Below, piece after piece: positions 1 to 7,155 of a stretch of DNA of 32,867 bases. Location: the NCBI GenBank assembly GCA_040901795.1, contig JBBDYH010000058.1, positions 1-32,867 of the forward strand, in the 5' to 3' direction. The DNA comes from JBBDYH01 sp040901795 (GTDB lineage Bacteria > Planctomycetota > Planctomycetia > Pirellulales > JALHPA01). Each line of letters starts with the position of its first letter. Within the stretch, counting starts at the first letter, position 1. A program made the translations under genes and the position numbers. The notes under the pieces were generated by a model. The model was not told where the DNA came from and made no database searches. It was given only the letters and a program-made list of their open reading frames with translations.

Positions 1-39
1 CCTCTTCTCTGTTCCCTTGATCCTCTTGGAGATCTACCC

Positions 40-586
40 ATGAAAGACTCGCTTTACAAGACCCTACGGCAGCTACGGCTTTCGGGCCTGGCCGCCACCC
101 TCGAGGTGCGGCTGCAGGAGGCCGCCAGCCACAATCTCAGCCACGTTGAGTTCTTGGAACTGATCCTGCAGGACGAGTTGACGGTGCGCGACGATCGAAT
201 GATCAATCGTCGTGTGAATCCCGCTTCATTCCGCGAACTGAAGCCGCTGGATCAGTTCGATTGGTCGTTCAATCCCTCGTTACCTAAGAAGCAGGTCTTT
301 GACCTGGCCACTTGTCGCTTCGTCCGAAAGCATCGAGATGTATTGGTCATGGGGCCACCGGGTATTCCTCAAGCGCCTGAACCGCCTGACGCTGTGCTTT
401 TCAAAGAAGCTGCGGAACCTGGAAGCAGCTTTCGCCATGTTCGCGGCGTACTACAATTACTGCTGGCAGACGCGACACAAGGGCAACAGTGGCAAGAAAC
501 GCCCAACGGCTTGTATGATGGCTGGACTGGCGGGGCACGTTTGGAGCTTTGACGAGTTATTTGCGACGGTCCTAGCCGGAAACTAA
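40..586 (+). pseudogene. Chimeric IS remnant: istB 5' fragment joined to IS1-like transposase 3' fragment
   Basis: Positions 40 to about 360 encode the N-terminal ~107 residues of an IstB-type helper ATPase of IS21 elements (start MKDSLYKTLRQLRLSG, then an LVMGPPG P-loop). The reading is broken inside the Walker A motif: the expected GK(T/S) is missing and an unrelated sequence follows. From about 360 to the stop at 584-586 a different frame encodes FSKKLRNLEAAFAMFAAYYN and later AGLAGHVWSFDELF, which resemble the C-terminus of IS1-like DDE transposases. Neither part can be functional: the ATPase lacks its P-loop lysine and most of its fold, and the transposase lacks its start and most catalytic residues. 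A GGAG at 28-31 precedes the istB ATG, so the first frame may still be translated. The partner istA would lie to the left of the window. Confidence 0.75.
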
Positions 587-596
587 GCGTGCCCGC

Positions 597-731
597 ATGG
601 CCGAGAACGAAAACAAACCGGAACGCCGCAGTCTATTGGGATGGATTTTTCTGGTCGTTACCATCCTGGCGCTCTGCTACTGGCTGGTGCGACGCGTTAT
701 TCCCGCGATCTTTGCGGCAACACAAAGTTAG
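597..731 (+). CDS. Small single-helix membrane protein (44 aa), unknown function
   Basis: A 44-codon frame starts at ATG 597 and ends with TAG at 729-731. It has a charged N-terminus (MAENENKPERRS), one hydrophobic segment at about residues 13-32 (LLGWIFLVVTILALCYWLV) and a basic RR followed by a short tail, which suggests one inner-membrane helix with positive residues flanking it. It begins 10 bases after the stop of the transposase fragment. No clear Shine-Dalgarno sequence is visible (GCGTGCCCGC before the ATG). The amphipathic layout is better than chance, but the frame is short and sits in decayed mobile DNA, so it may be a passenger remnant. No family was recognised. Confidence 0.35.
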   Translation: MAENENKPERRSLLGWIFLVVTILALCYWLVRRVIPAIFAATQS

Positions 732-862
732 GACACTACCCAGCCCGTGGTTCTGGAGATCGACCCACTCGCCGCCGAGTTGGGTTGCCGTGGCGCCGCC
801 ACGGCGGGTCCGGTGTTGCCAGAGGGGTTCGGCTTGAGCCGAACGGTTTTCAATGTCTTCAT
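720..862 (-). pseudogene. Possible lamin-tail-like domain fragment, frameshifted
   Basis: Read on the minus strand from ATG 862, one frame gives MKTLKTVRLKPNPSG. The neighbouring frame further downstream (about 780 to 722) gives GGEWVDLQNHGLGSVLTL. Together they resemble the start of a bacterial lamin-tail domain (NPxG, then a GxEWVxLxNxG strand), split by a frameshift. The region also contains two short inverted repeats (see separate entry), so protein coding is uncertain. The call is pattern recognition only. Confidence 0.25.
787..853. repeat. Two short inverted repeats (hairpins) in debris region
   Basis: CCGTGGC and GCCACGG form a 7-bp stem with a 3-base loop at about 789-805. GTTCGGC and GCCGAAC form a 7-bp stem with loop TTGA at about 828-845. 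Neither is followed by a T-run on the plus strand, so they are not convincing intrinsic terminators. They may be folded intergenic sequence or ends of a small mobile element. Confidence 0.35.
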
Positions 863-909
863 GAGGTTTCCCCAATACCTGCTCGTCGAGGAGCGCCTCG
901 GAAATGTCG

Positions 910-1015
910 AGCGCGTCGATCTTCGGACCGCCCGGCCCATTCGGTTATCGCCTGTCGCTGGCCGGGTTACGTCTTGCTTGTCGCTACTGACGCGAAGATA
1001 GGCGGCTACGCTCAT
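910..1015 (-). pseudogene. Serine recombinase (resolvase) N-terminal remnant, frameshifted
   Basis: From ATG 1015 the minus strand reads MSVAAYLRVSSDKQDVTR, the first beta-strand of the serine recombinase catalytic domain with the YLRVSS motif that holds the catalytic serine. One base near 960 breaks the frame: skipping one C lets the reading continue as QRQAITEWAGRSE, the expected next helix (QRxAI). After about 915 the similarity ends. The ATG overlaps the TGA of the upstream regulator gene (ATGA), so an intact recombinase was probably once translationally coupled to that regulator. Without the rest of the catalytic domain or any DNA-binding part it cannot be active. Confidence 0.7.
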
Positions 1016-1833
1016 TCGTGGACCTGTGTAAGGGGATAATTCTGTTGGAGCCACTTCACGAAATTAACGAAGTCCTTTACAGTTGCTTTAGTGAGTCCGG
1101 TCGGATTGCCGTGAGCAGCTTTGTTCCGCATTTCTACGATCGCACGTATCTTTTGCGAGACTGCATCAGGGTACTTCTTTTTGTTGCTTAGCAAACTGTT
1201 GTAGGTTGCCGCGCTCATCTTTGGCTTAACTCCGAGTCCACTATCTTCGCAAAGCCGCAGCAAGTGAAACTCTAACATTGCCACAGCGGAGATCAGCGCC
1301 CCCACTAAGAGTCCGTCGTCCGCCATACCGCTCGCTTCATCTAGGATCGATTCAACAAGTGTGGACCGCGTAACTCTTTTAGTTTCCGAAGCTACAGAGA
1401 CTTTCGGCAGCACCGCGTGGTAGCTGGTGCGATCTTTGTCGAACGAGACGAGTATGCCAGCACTCTTCAACGTGCTGATATCGCGGTAAATTGTTCGTTC
1501 GCTCACACCAAGCGCTTCGGACAGTGACGACAAAGACCCGCCGAATTGAAGTAGACTCAACAACTTCATTAAGCGGAGTAATGTGCCTTGCCTACCGGAT
1601 TCCTTCGTTACCGGTCGCACTGACTTTCTGGGACGGTTTTGCAAAGGATCGCCAATGCGAACCAGGTCGAAACCGAGATAACGCGCAAGCCGGTCGGCCG
1701 TCGAAAGCCGGAGACTTTGACCGTTCAGAAACCGCGAAAGCATTGGTTGCGGGATATTGCAGTCTTCAGCTATCGCGGTGACCGACCGACCGTCGTTCCT
1801 GATAGCTTCTCTCAGTTTCTCTGAAAGGCTCAT
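1012..1833 (-). CDS. Transcription regulator: XRE-like HTH + HTH_11-type winged helix + HEPN-like C-terminus
   Basis: This is a 273-residue protein when started at ATG 1833 (MSLSEKLREA). A TTG six codons upstream (1851) is also in frame but less likely. Residues 1-55 look like an XRE/Cro-type helix-turn-helix (VTAIAEDCNIPQPMLSRFLNG). Residues 82-135 look like a DeoR/HTH_11-type winged helix (LSEALGVSERTIYRDISTLK). Residues 165-265 are helical and end in EMRNKAAHG; R236-x4-H241 matches the Rx4-6H signature of HEPN domains. No WYL ligand domain follows, although this HTH type often carries one. HEPN domains are RNase toxins or nucleotide-binding helper domains. Whether this one is catalytic cannot be decided from sequence. 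A dyad just upstream suggests autoregulation, and its stop overlaps the start of a recombinase remnant. It could be a phage-like or toxin-antitoxin-type regulator. Confidence 0.75.
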   Translation of the reverse strand: MSLSEKLREAIRNDGRSVTAIAEDCNIPQPMLSRFLNGQSLRLSTADRLARYLGFDLVRIGDPLQNRPRKSVRPVTKESGRQGTLLRLMKLLSLLQFGGSLSSLSEALGVSERTIYRDISTLKSAGILVSFDKDRTSYHAVLPKVSVASETKRVTRSTLVESILDEASGMADDGLLVGALISAVAMLEFHLLRLCEDSGLGVKPKMSAATYNSLLSNKKKYPDAVSQKIRAIVEMRNKAAHGNPTGLTKATVKDFVNFVKWLQQNYPLTQVHE

Positions 1834-1861
1834 ACGATAAGCATACGCCAAAGGACTGTCA

Positions 1862-1887
1862 CTGTCTATACTCCAGAGTATTGACAG
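1862..1887. promoter_or_regulatory. 26-bp near-perfect dyad, candidate operator
   Basis: The halves are CTGTC-T-ATACT and AGTAT-T-GACAG around the spacer CCAG. All ten arm pairs match; only the central T/T of each arm (1867/1882) does not pair. It lies 28 bp upstream of the ATG (1833) of the minus-strand HTH/HEPN regulator and 75 bp upstream of the plus-strand membrane gene at 1963, in a divergent intergenic region. An additional ACTGTC directly precedes the left arm (1855-1860). Length and symmetry fit the site of a dimeric helix-turn-helix repressor. That the neighbouring regulator binds it is inferred. Confidence 0.6.
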
Positions 1888-1962
1888 CAGCGATACCCAA
1901 TCGTATGATGGCCGCGATGCGGCGACTGGGCTGTTGTGTATTCCAATTTTCGGGAGCGGTAA

Positions 1963-2199
1963 ATGAACTTAACCATGAGCGACACTGTGGCATTGGCCTT
2001 CATCCTTGCGTTCGCTGTCATGCTTGCGATCAAATATGGTCGCCGGCTCAGTGTTCGTATTGAGCCGAAACGCTTTGAACTACACACCCATGGACGAGAC
2101 GCGGGCGACTCGCTGGAGAACGCCGACGGGAACCGTGCGTCAGAGAAGGGTGACTCCGCAACGACGAGCCGAGATTCAAGCCCGATGGGCATCCATTGA
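1963..2199 (+). CDS. Small membrane protein (78 aa), unknown function
   Basis: This is a 78-residue frame with a hydrophobic helix at about residues 7-24 (VALAFILAFAVMLAI), followed by a basic KYGRRLSVRIEPKRFEL segment and a hydrophilic tail rich in D, S and E. The start at 1963 has GGGAG at 1952-1956, a suitable ribosome-binding site with a 6-base spacer; an internal ATG at 1975 lacks one. It is divergent from the HTH/HEPN regulator and shares the intergenic region holding the 26-bp dyad, so it may be under that regulator's control. The layout (one helix, then a short cytoplasmic strand-like segment) recalls small membrane proteins found beside regulators, but no family was recognised. Confidence 0.5.
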   Translation: MNLTMSDTVALAFILAFAVMLAIKYGRRLSVRIEPKRFELHTHGRDAGDSLENADGNRASEKGDSATTSRDSSPMGIH

Positions 2200-2347
2200 C
2201 CCAACCCGAACCCCGATAGCTTGTTGCGACGTGCGCGTGCCGGCGACGTGCGATCCGGTCCTCTGTGAAATACACCCCGGTCCAAATGCTCGTCTTGCAG
2301 TAAAGCGCCCTGGTTCCACATCGACCGAGCACTCGACGCGTTCAGTT

Positions 2348-5300
2348 CTATTCATTCACTGTAGTGACAATATCCTTAATCTGCTCCTGTGTCAGATTCG
2401 AACGCGTGTCGCTGAGCATTTTCTTCAGATGGCGGCGGCCTTCGTAGCCCGACGGGTTGCCAATGTTGCCGAGCGGACCTTCGCTGTCGATCAGTAGCTC
2501 TTGGTCTGCGTCGAAGATCGCGTAGAACGGTATGCCGAAGTGGCTGCGGTTGCTAAAGATCCGCTGGCCGACTTCTTCGCCGTGTTCGTCGCGCAGATTA
2601 TCGATCTTCAACAGGACATAGTCGCGCGCGAGCAGCTCGCGATGGTCGTCCAGCCAGCGAGACAACTCAAAGCAGGGACCACAGTAACGTTGACTGACGC
2701 GAGCCCACACTTTGCGCTTGCTGCGTTTGGCTTCGGCAAAAGCGGCGGCCCACTTCTCCTTCGCATCGGCTCGCGGCGGAGCGTGCCGACGAATGAAATC
2801 CTCGGCTTTGGCGGCTGCGTCGGCTTCCGCAATGTCGAGTTCGATTCGCCCCAGCTCCTTTCCCGATTCGTCCAGCGCACCGGCAAAGACCGTGCTGGGT
2901 CTGGGCTTTGGCCATTTCTTCATGTTGATAAATTCGGCAGCAGCCGCGTCGGCCAGATCACTTTCGCGGATTTCCAATTGCATGAACGAGCCGACGTCAT
3001 TCGTCTTGTCGTAGTCGAGCAGGTTCGCATCGACGAAGTCGCTGGCCGTTGTGTCGAAAACCAACACCATCATGTGGAAGTCGCCGAGCACTGCATCGCG
3101 CAGCAGACTTTCGTACTTCTCGGCCAGGGATGGATTGTCCGCAGTACGCGTCACTCCGAGTCGGCTCACAATCCGCGGCGGAGCTTCGCCAGCTCGGAGG
3201 ATCAATGTTGCAATGTGCGAGTCATCTTCGGAAGCCTCGATCGGATCCGCCCGCAGCGTCATGACGAGTTGACTCGGTAGATTCCGCAGCGTGTAGTTCC
3301 CTTCGCTATCGGTTTTCGTCTCGAATTCCTTGACTATGAAATTCACGGCAAACGGCACGTCGCTGGGCCGTTGTTTGGCGCGGACTTGCGGCTCTACGCG
3401 TAACGCGTGTCCGACCAGCGGCTTGTCATCTTGTCCAAGCAGTCGACCGTGCAGATCAGCCGTCGGCGCAAGCTGCACTTCAACCGGTTGGTCGATACTA
3501 TCAGGGAAGGTGATTCCAGCCGCCTTTCCGTCTGCTGTATAGGCGAAGATGCCGAACCTCAGGGCCTTCGTCTTCAAGGCAAAGCGGCCGCGTTCATCCG
3601 TCTCGACCGTCTGCCGTTCGTCGGTCTCTCTGTCGATCGACTCCATGACGATCTCGGCATGCGCCAAGTCGACTTCCAATCCAGACGGCGGAATCACTCG
3701 TCCTGTCACTTCGCGGGCGGCGTCGATCTCTCGATGAAACTCGATGGTCGTCACGCCGCCCGCCTTGATGGCGACCTTTTGTTCCGCCGATCGCCATTCG
3801 CCTGCGTCAACACTGGCGATCAGCTCCGATCCAGCTAGTGCTCGGATGCGTGCAATCCCGTGTTCATCGGTCTGCACCCACCAATGCTTGCCGTCCGTTC
3901 CGCGTCTCGTCTCGCCATCTTCGCGCCAAGTGCATTCGTGCGGTGCATGCAAGCTGATCGACTCGTTTCCCATCGGCGCGCGGTTCGGCCCCGAGGTCAC
4001 GCGGATCTCGACCGGTTCACCCTCGGAAACGTGCAACAGGGCGGCGTTCGACTTGCCGGTCTCCGGTTCGTACGGGATCAAGTCGATGATGTTGCTGACG
4101 TAGCGTTCGTCCATCACGTACGTGCAATACGTCGCTCCAGGGAGGCAATCGGCCGTGAAGCTCCCATCATGCTCCGTGATGGCATAGACGTGGTCGGAGG
4201 TGTTCTCGTCTCCTTCGCCTTGAAAGGAATGAATGCTCACCAGCAAGCCGCCGACATCGAGCCCTCCGGCTGTGACGTGTCCAGTCAGCGGCTTCCGAGT
4301 TGCACGTGGCTTGAGCTTGACGACCAGCGCTCCGTCCTCGGCTTCCTTCGATTCGCCGGACTCGACTCGTCCCCACCGCAGGTCCACGATTCTTACATCC
4401 GACGCGTGCTGCTTCCAATCGGGAAACCAGCGATAGATCGCTTCCCCCTTTTTGTTCGTCGTCATCGTGGATTGCGGCAGCGTCTCCGGCGACCCCGGGA
4501 AGTTGTAGTACGGCGGCCCCGTTCCGACGGTCAGCGTGAAGGGCACGCCTGCGAGCGGCGAGCCGTCCTCGCCATGAACCAGGCGTATGGTTTGATTGCG
4601 GCAATCTTCCAATTCGATGGTGAACTCGGTACCTCGTGGATCGCGGTGCGGTTTGCGGTAAAAAGCATAACCGCCGACCTGAAAATCATCGGTCCATGCC
4701 GTTAGCTGGCTGAGTTGTTCCTCCGCCAGGAGGTGGAACGTGGCCTTTCCGTCGGGATTGGTTTCGCCATGCAAGACCTTTGTCCCTTGAAGGTCAGCGG
4801 TCACATGAGCCGTCGCGACGGCGGTGCCGTCCTGCGACACAGACACTTCAACCGTGCGGTTGGCCGTCGCCAAAGTTAGATTGACTCCATCGATCGCGGC
4901 CTGTCGCATTTTCCAATTAACAATGCCCTGAAACGCACGCTTCTTCCCGTCCTTGGTCCTGGCGGACAGCTCCAGAGAGAACCCGCCAATGGGAACCCAA
5001 ACCTTGAACTGATCGCCATCAATCTTTGGGGACAGAGTTTCGCGGCTGGAATCTTTCCATAGATGGACGACGAGATCGTAGTCCCGCGCCGGCAGTCCAT
5101 TGGACTCGACCACGCGCCCCGTCACGAGCATTTCGCGCTCTGCACCTGTGCCTCGTATTGTAAGGGCGTTTTGTGTTGCAGTATCAGTCGTCCCATCGCC
5201 ACGTGCGCCAGGACCGTCGTTCTGCGTCTGCTCGTGCGCGTTCTGCTCTTCAACGGCTTCCGCTTCTCCAGCGCCGACGCCGAGCGACGCCGTGAGCAAC

Positions 5301-6481
5301 GTTCCGGCAATGGCTGTCAGCAGCGTAGCGACGATAGTGCGGCTGCCGACGCGCGTCGAAAGCGTCCGAGAGGCGTCCAGAATCCGGGCGATCCGCCGCG
5401 CGGCGAGCGAGCGAAAGGAGATCATGCCGACACCCGTCGGAAGGGCGGGTGCTAAGTTGCGACTGGCCAGCTCGACGAGGTGCTCGGCATAGTTGCAGCG
5501 GTCCGCGCCGTGCTGCACGACGAAATCGTCGCAGACCTCTTCGGCCGTCTGCTCAACGCGCGTGGCCAGCAGCCACACGAGCGGCTGTACAGGCAGAAGC
5601 GCCGTCGCCACCTGGCGCAGGAGGTTCCAGAGGCAATCGCGTCGCGACAGGTGCGCCAGCTCATGCAAAAGCGCCTGCCGCAGAGGTGTGTCGTTGGCAT
5701 CGGGAAGCAAAATCGCCGGCCGCCAATTTCCCACTAAACAAGCACCCGAGAGGAATGGCGCACGTAGCACGTCGGGGGGGCGAACATGAAAACCGGCGGC
5801 AATCTGGCAACAGAGCGCCACTTCTGCCTCGTCGGCTGGAATGGCCAGGCGGCGGAGGCGAACGGTCCGGAAGTGCGCGACGCCCAAGCGCGCGAGCAAG
5901 TACATCGAAGCGGCAAGCCAGGCCATGCCGGCCAACAAGGCAAGGACCACGGCTGCGCTTGCACGTGCCGGCTGGGCGTCCTGAGGCGCCTCGTCGATCG
6001 GCGGCGGTGCTGCGTGCGATTGTTCGTAAGGCGGAGGTGATGTTAACTCCGCAGGATGGATCTGCGGCGTGATGAGGATTTCCGCTTCATCAGCTTCGGC
6101 AGCGACCACGAAGGGATCCGTACCGATTTGCGGAGACAGTGGTAAGTCGATCGGTGATAAATTGAGTGCCTCGCTTTTGACTGACGCGTTTGCCGCGATT
6201 TGTAAATCGATCCGTTCCGGCTGGAGGTACGGATCAATGTTTAACGCCAGGCGGTCGATACCCGCCGTCGCCAGACCGTAGGCGAGCAGCGGACATAAGA
6301 GGACAGCCAAGAGCGTGGTCCGATAGACCAGCGACTGCAAGGCCGCCCCGCCCGATTTGCACAGTTGGCCGGCGAGAAGCCCTGCCGCCAAGATGAGCGT
6401 AGTTTGCAGGAGGACATTGGCCGCAAATTCCCACGGCAGCGATGCAGTCACCAGGCGAGCGAGGATTTGGTCCGTTGTCAT
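2348..6481 (-). CDS. M56 (BlaR1-like) membrane protease with beta-sandwich repeats and C-terminal CGPC thioredoxin domain
   Basis: This 1377-residue protein has an N-terminal M56 core: membrane segments at about 20-40, 52-74, 176-200 and 381-402, the zinc motif HELAH at 273-277, and EEVCDD at 314-319 with the third metal ligand region. By BlaR1 topology the part after the fourth helix is extracytoplasmic. It holds several CarboxypepD_reg/Ig-like repeats starting near residues 450, 630, 724, 923 and 1007 (TGRV, TGHV, LHGRL), then a thioredoxin-like domain with CGPC at about 1267-1270. The penicillin-binding sensor of BlaR1 is absent. The start overlaps the stop of repressor gene 1 by ATGA, which implies translational coupling. 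Likely role: a transmembrane signal protease that inactivates its BlaI partner. The ligand is unknown; a redox or cell-envelope signal is only a guess. Confidence 0.85.
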   Translation of the reverse strand: MTTDQILARLVTASLPWEFAANVLLQTTLILAAGLLAGQLCKSGGAALQSLVYRTTLLAVLLCPLLAYGLATAGIDRLALNIDPYLQPERIDLQIAANASVKSEALNLSPIDLPLSPQIGTDPFVVAAEADEAEILITPQIHPAELTSPPPYEQSHAAPPPIDEAPQDAQPARASAAVVLALLAGMAWLAASMYLLARLGVAHFRTVRLRRLAIPADEAEVALCCQIAAGFHVRPPDVLRAPFLSGACLVGNWRPAILLPDANDTPLRQALLHELAHLSRRDCLWNLLRQVATALLPVQPLVWLLATRVEQTAEEVCDDFVVQHGADRCNYAEHLVELASRNLAPALPTGVGMISFRSLAARRIARILDASRTLSTRVGSRTIVATLLTAIAGTLLTASLGVGAGEAEAVEEQNAHEQTQNDGPGARGDGTTDTATQNALTIRGTGAEREMLVTGRVVESNGLPARDYDLVVHLWKDSSRETLSPKIDGDQFKVWVPIGGFSLELSARTKDGKKRAFQGIVNWKMRQAAIDGVNLTLATANRTVEVSVSQDGTAVATAHVTADLQGTKVLHGETNPDGKATFHLLAEEQLSQLTAWTDDFQVGGYAFYRKPHRDPRGTEFTIELEDCRNQTIRLVHGEDGSPLAGVPFTLTVGTGPPYYNFPGSPETLPQSTMTTNKKGEAIYRWFPDWKQHASDVRIVDLRWGRVESGESKEAEDGALVVKLKPRATRKPLTGHVTAGGLDVGGLLVSIHSFQGEGDENTSDHVYAITEHDGSFTADCLPGATYCTYVMDERYVSNIIDLIPYEPETGKSNAALLHVSEGEPVEIRVTSGPNRAPMGNESISLHAPHECTWREDGETRRGTDGKHWWVQTDEHGIARIRALAGSELIASVDAGEWRSAEQKVAIKAGGVTTIEFHREIDAAREVTGRVIPPSGLEVDLAHAEIVMESIDRETDERQTVETDERGRFALKTKALRFGIFAYTADGKAAGITFPDSIDQPVEVQLAPTADLHGRLLGQDDKPLVGHALRVEPQVRAKQRPSDVPFAVNFIVKEFETKTDSEGNYTLRNLPSQLVMTLRADPIEASEDDSHIATLILRAGEAPPRIVSRLGVTRTADNPSLAEKYESLLRDAVLGDFHMMVLVFDTTASDFVDANLLDYDKTNDVGSFMQLEIRESDLADAAAAEFINMKKWPKPRPSTVFAGALDESGKELGRIELDIAEADAAAKAEDFIRRHAPPRADAKEKWAAAFAEAKRSKRKVWARVSQRYCGPCFELSRWLDDHRELLARDYVLLKIDNLRDEHGEEVGQRIFSNRSHFGIPFYAIFDADQELLIDSEGPLGNIGNPSGYEGRRHLKKMLSDTRSNLTQEQIKDIVTTVNE

Positions 6482-6888
6482 GACTTCTCTCCTCCGGTCG
6501 GGCCGCTTGGTGGTTTGGTTGCTCCGCCGCTGCGCTGCTTGTCGATCAGGCGGCGCAGCCGATTGAGCTCGTCGGGCGACATCTTCTCATGGTGCAGCAG
6601 GTGCGCCACCAGGCCGCCCACGTCGCCGCCGAAGACGCGCTCGACGAGATTGCGGACGGCGGTGCGTTGGGCGCGGTCTTGCTTCAGCTTCGGGAAAAAG
6701 ACAAACGTTCGCCCCTCGGCACGGTGACCGACCGCGCCTTTCGCTTCCAGTTGGCGGAGCAGCGTCTGCACGGTGCTGTGGGCCACGGGGAGCGTTTCGT
6801 TGAGCGCCTCGGTGATCTCGCGGGCGTTGGCGCGACCGCGATCCCAGAGGACTTGCATGATCCGGAGCTGCATTCGGCCAAATTGCAT
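6478..6888 (-). CDS. BlaI/MecI-family repressor 1
   Basis: This 136-residue protein has the family layout. The N-terminal winged helix carries LRIMQVLWDRGRANAREI, HSTVQTLLRQLEAKG and a wing GRTFVFFP. A C-terminal dimerisation helix pair contains RVFGGDVGGLVAHLL. In Staphylococcus BlaI the relay protease triggers cleavage at N101-F102; the equivalent stretch here reads LVAH-LLHHE. It represses by binding operator dyads as a dimer and is released when its M56 partner signals. The next gene (the 1377-residue M56 protein) starts inside its stop codon. A sigma70-type promoter with a repeat over the -10 lies 48 bp upstream, consistent with autoregulation. A tail of about 15 residues rich in G, P and K extends past the usual fold. 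Confidence 0.9.
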   Translation of the reverse strand: MQFGRMQLRIMQVLWDRGRANAREITEALNETLPVAHSTVQTLLRQLEAKGAVGHRAEGRTFVFFPKLKQDRAQRTAVRNLVERVFGGDVGGLVAHLLHHEKMSPDELNRLRRLIDKQRSGGATKPPSGPTGGEKS

Positions 6889-6935
6889 GGGTTTTACCTG
6901 GTCTTTCCGCTTTGATCGAATTCTCTACTCGCATA

Positions 6936-6963
6936 AATCTACAAATATAAACGACCCTGTCAA
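6936..6963 (-). promoter_or_regulatory. Promoter of BlaI1/M56-1 operon with overlapping repeat
   Basis: On the minus strand TTGACA (6958-6963) and TAGATT (6936-6941) are separated by 16 bp, 48 bp before the repressor ATG. GTAGA occurs twice with a 14-bp period from the -10 region downstream (GTAGATTTATGCGAGTAGA). The same spacing of TAGA units is seen at the promoter of repressor gene 3. This suggests an operator overlapping the -10 box. Confidence 0.6.
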
Positions 6964-7027
6964 GCGTTTGCCGGGGCTGGCGAAAAATAATTTTGGCGGC
7001 GACGGAGGCAGCGCCGCAAACATGGCT

Positions 7028-7117
7028 CCGCCCGCACAAGGCGGGCGGTGGCCTAGCGATGCGGGAGGCGCCGGTTCTGGTTGGCAAAACATTGCTCCGC
7101 CCCGGCAAGCGGGGCGG
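7028..7117. repeat. Pair of near-identical GC hairpins downstream of the M56-2 gene
   Basis: CCGCCCGC/GCGGGCGG (7028-7048) and CCGCCCCG/CGGGGCGG (7097-7117) each form an 8-bp stem with a 5-base loop (ACAAG, GCAAG). Both are preceded by GCTC and followed by TGG, so they are copies of one repeat. They lie between the stop of the 1088-residue M56 gene and the promoter of the next operon, where they could act as a transcript 3' end or processing barrier. No T-run follows, so classical intrinsic termination is not supported. Confidence 0.6.
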
Positions 7118-7155
7118 TGGCGGGCGGGGGGATCTGCTGTGTTCCAACGACCTAA

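Noticed and set aside
2501..4705. Long plus-strand open frames (259 and 281 codons)
   Set aside because: They lie fully inside the minus-strand M56-thioredoxin gene, show no domain motifs and are composition shadows of a GC-rich gene.
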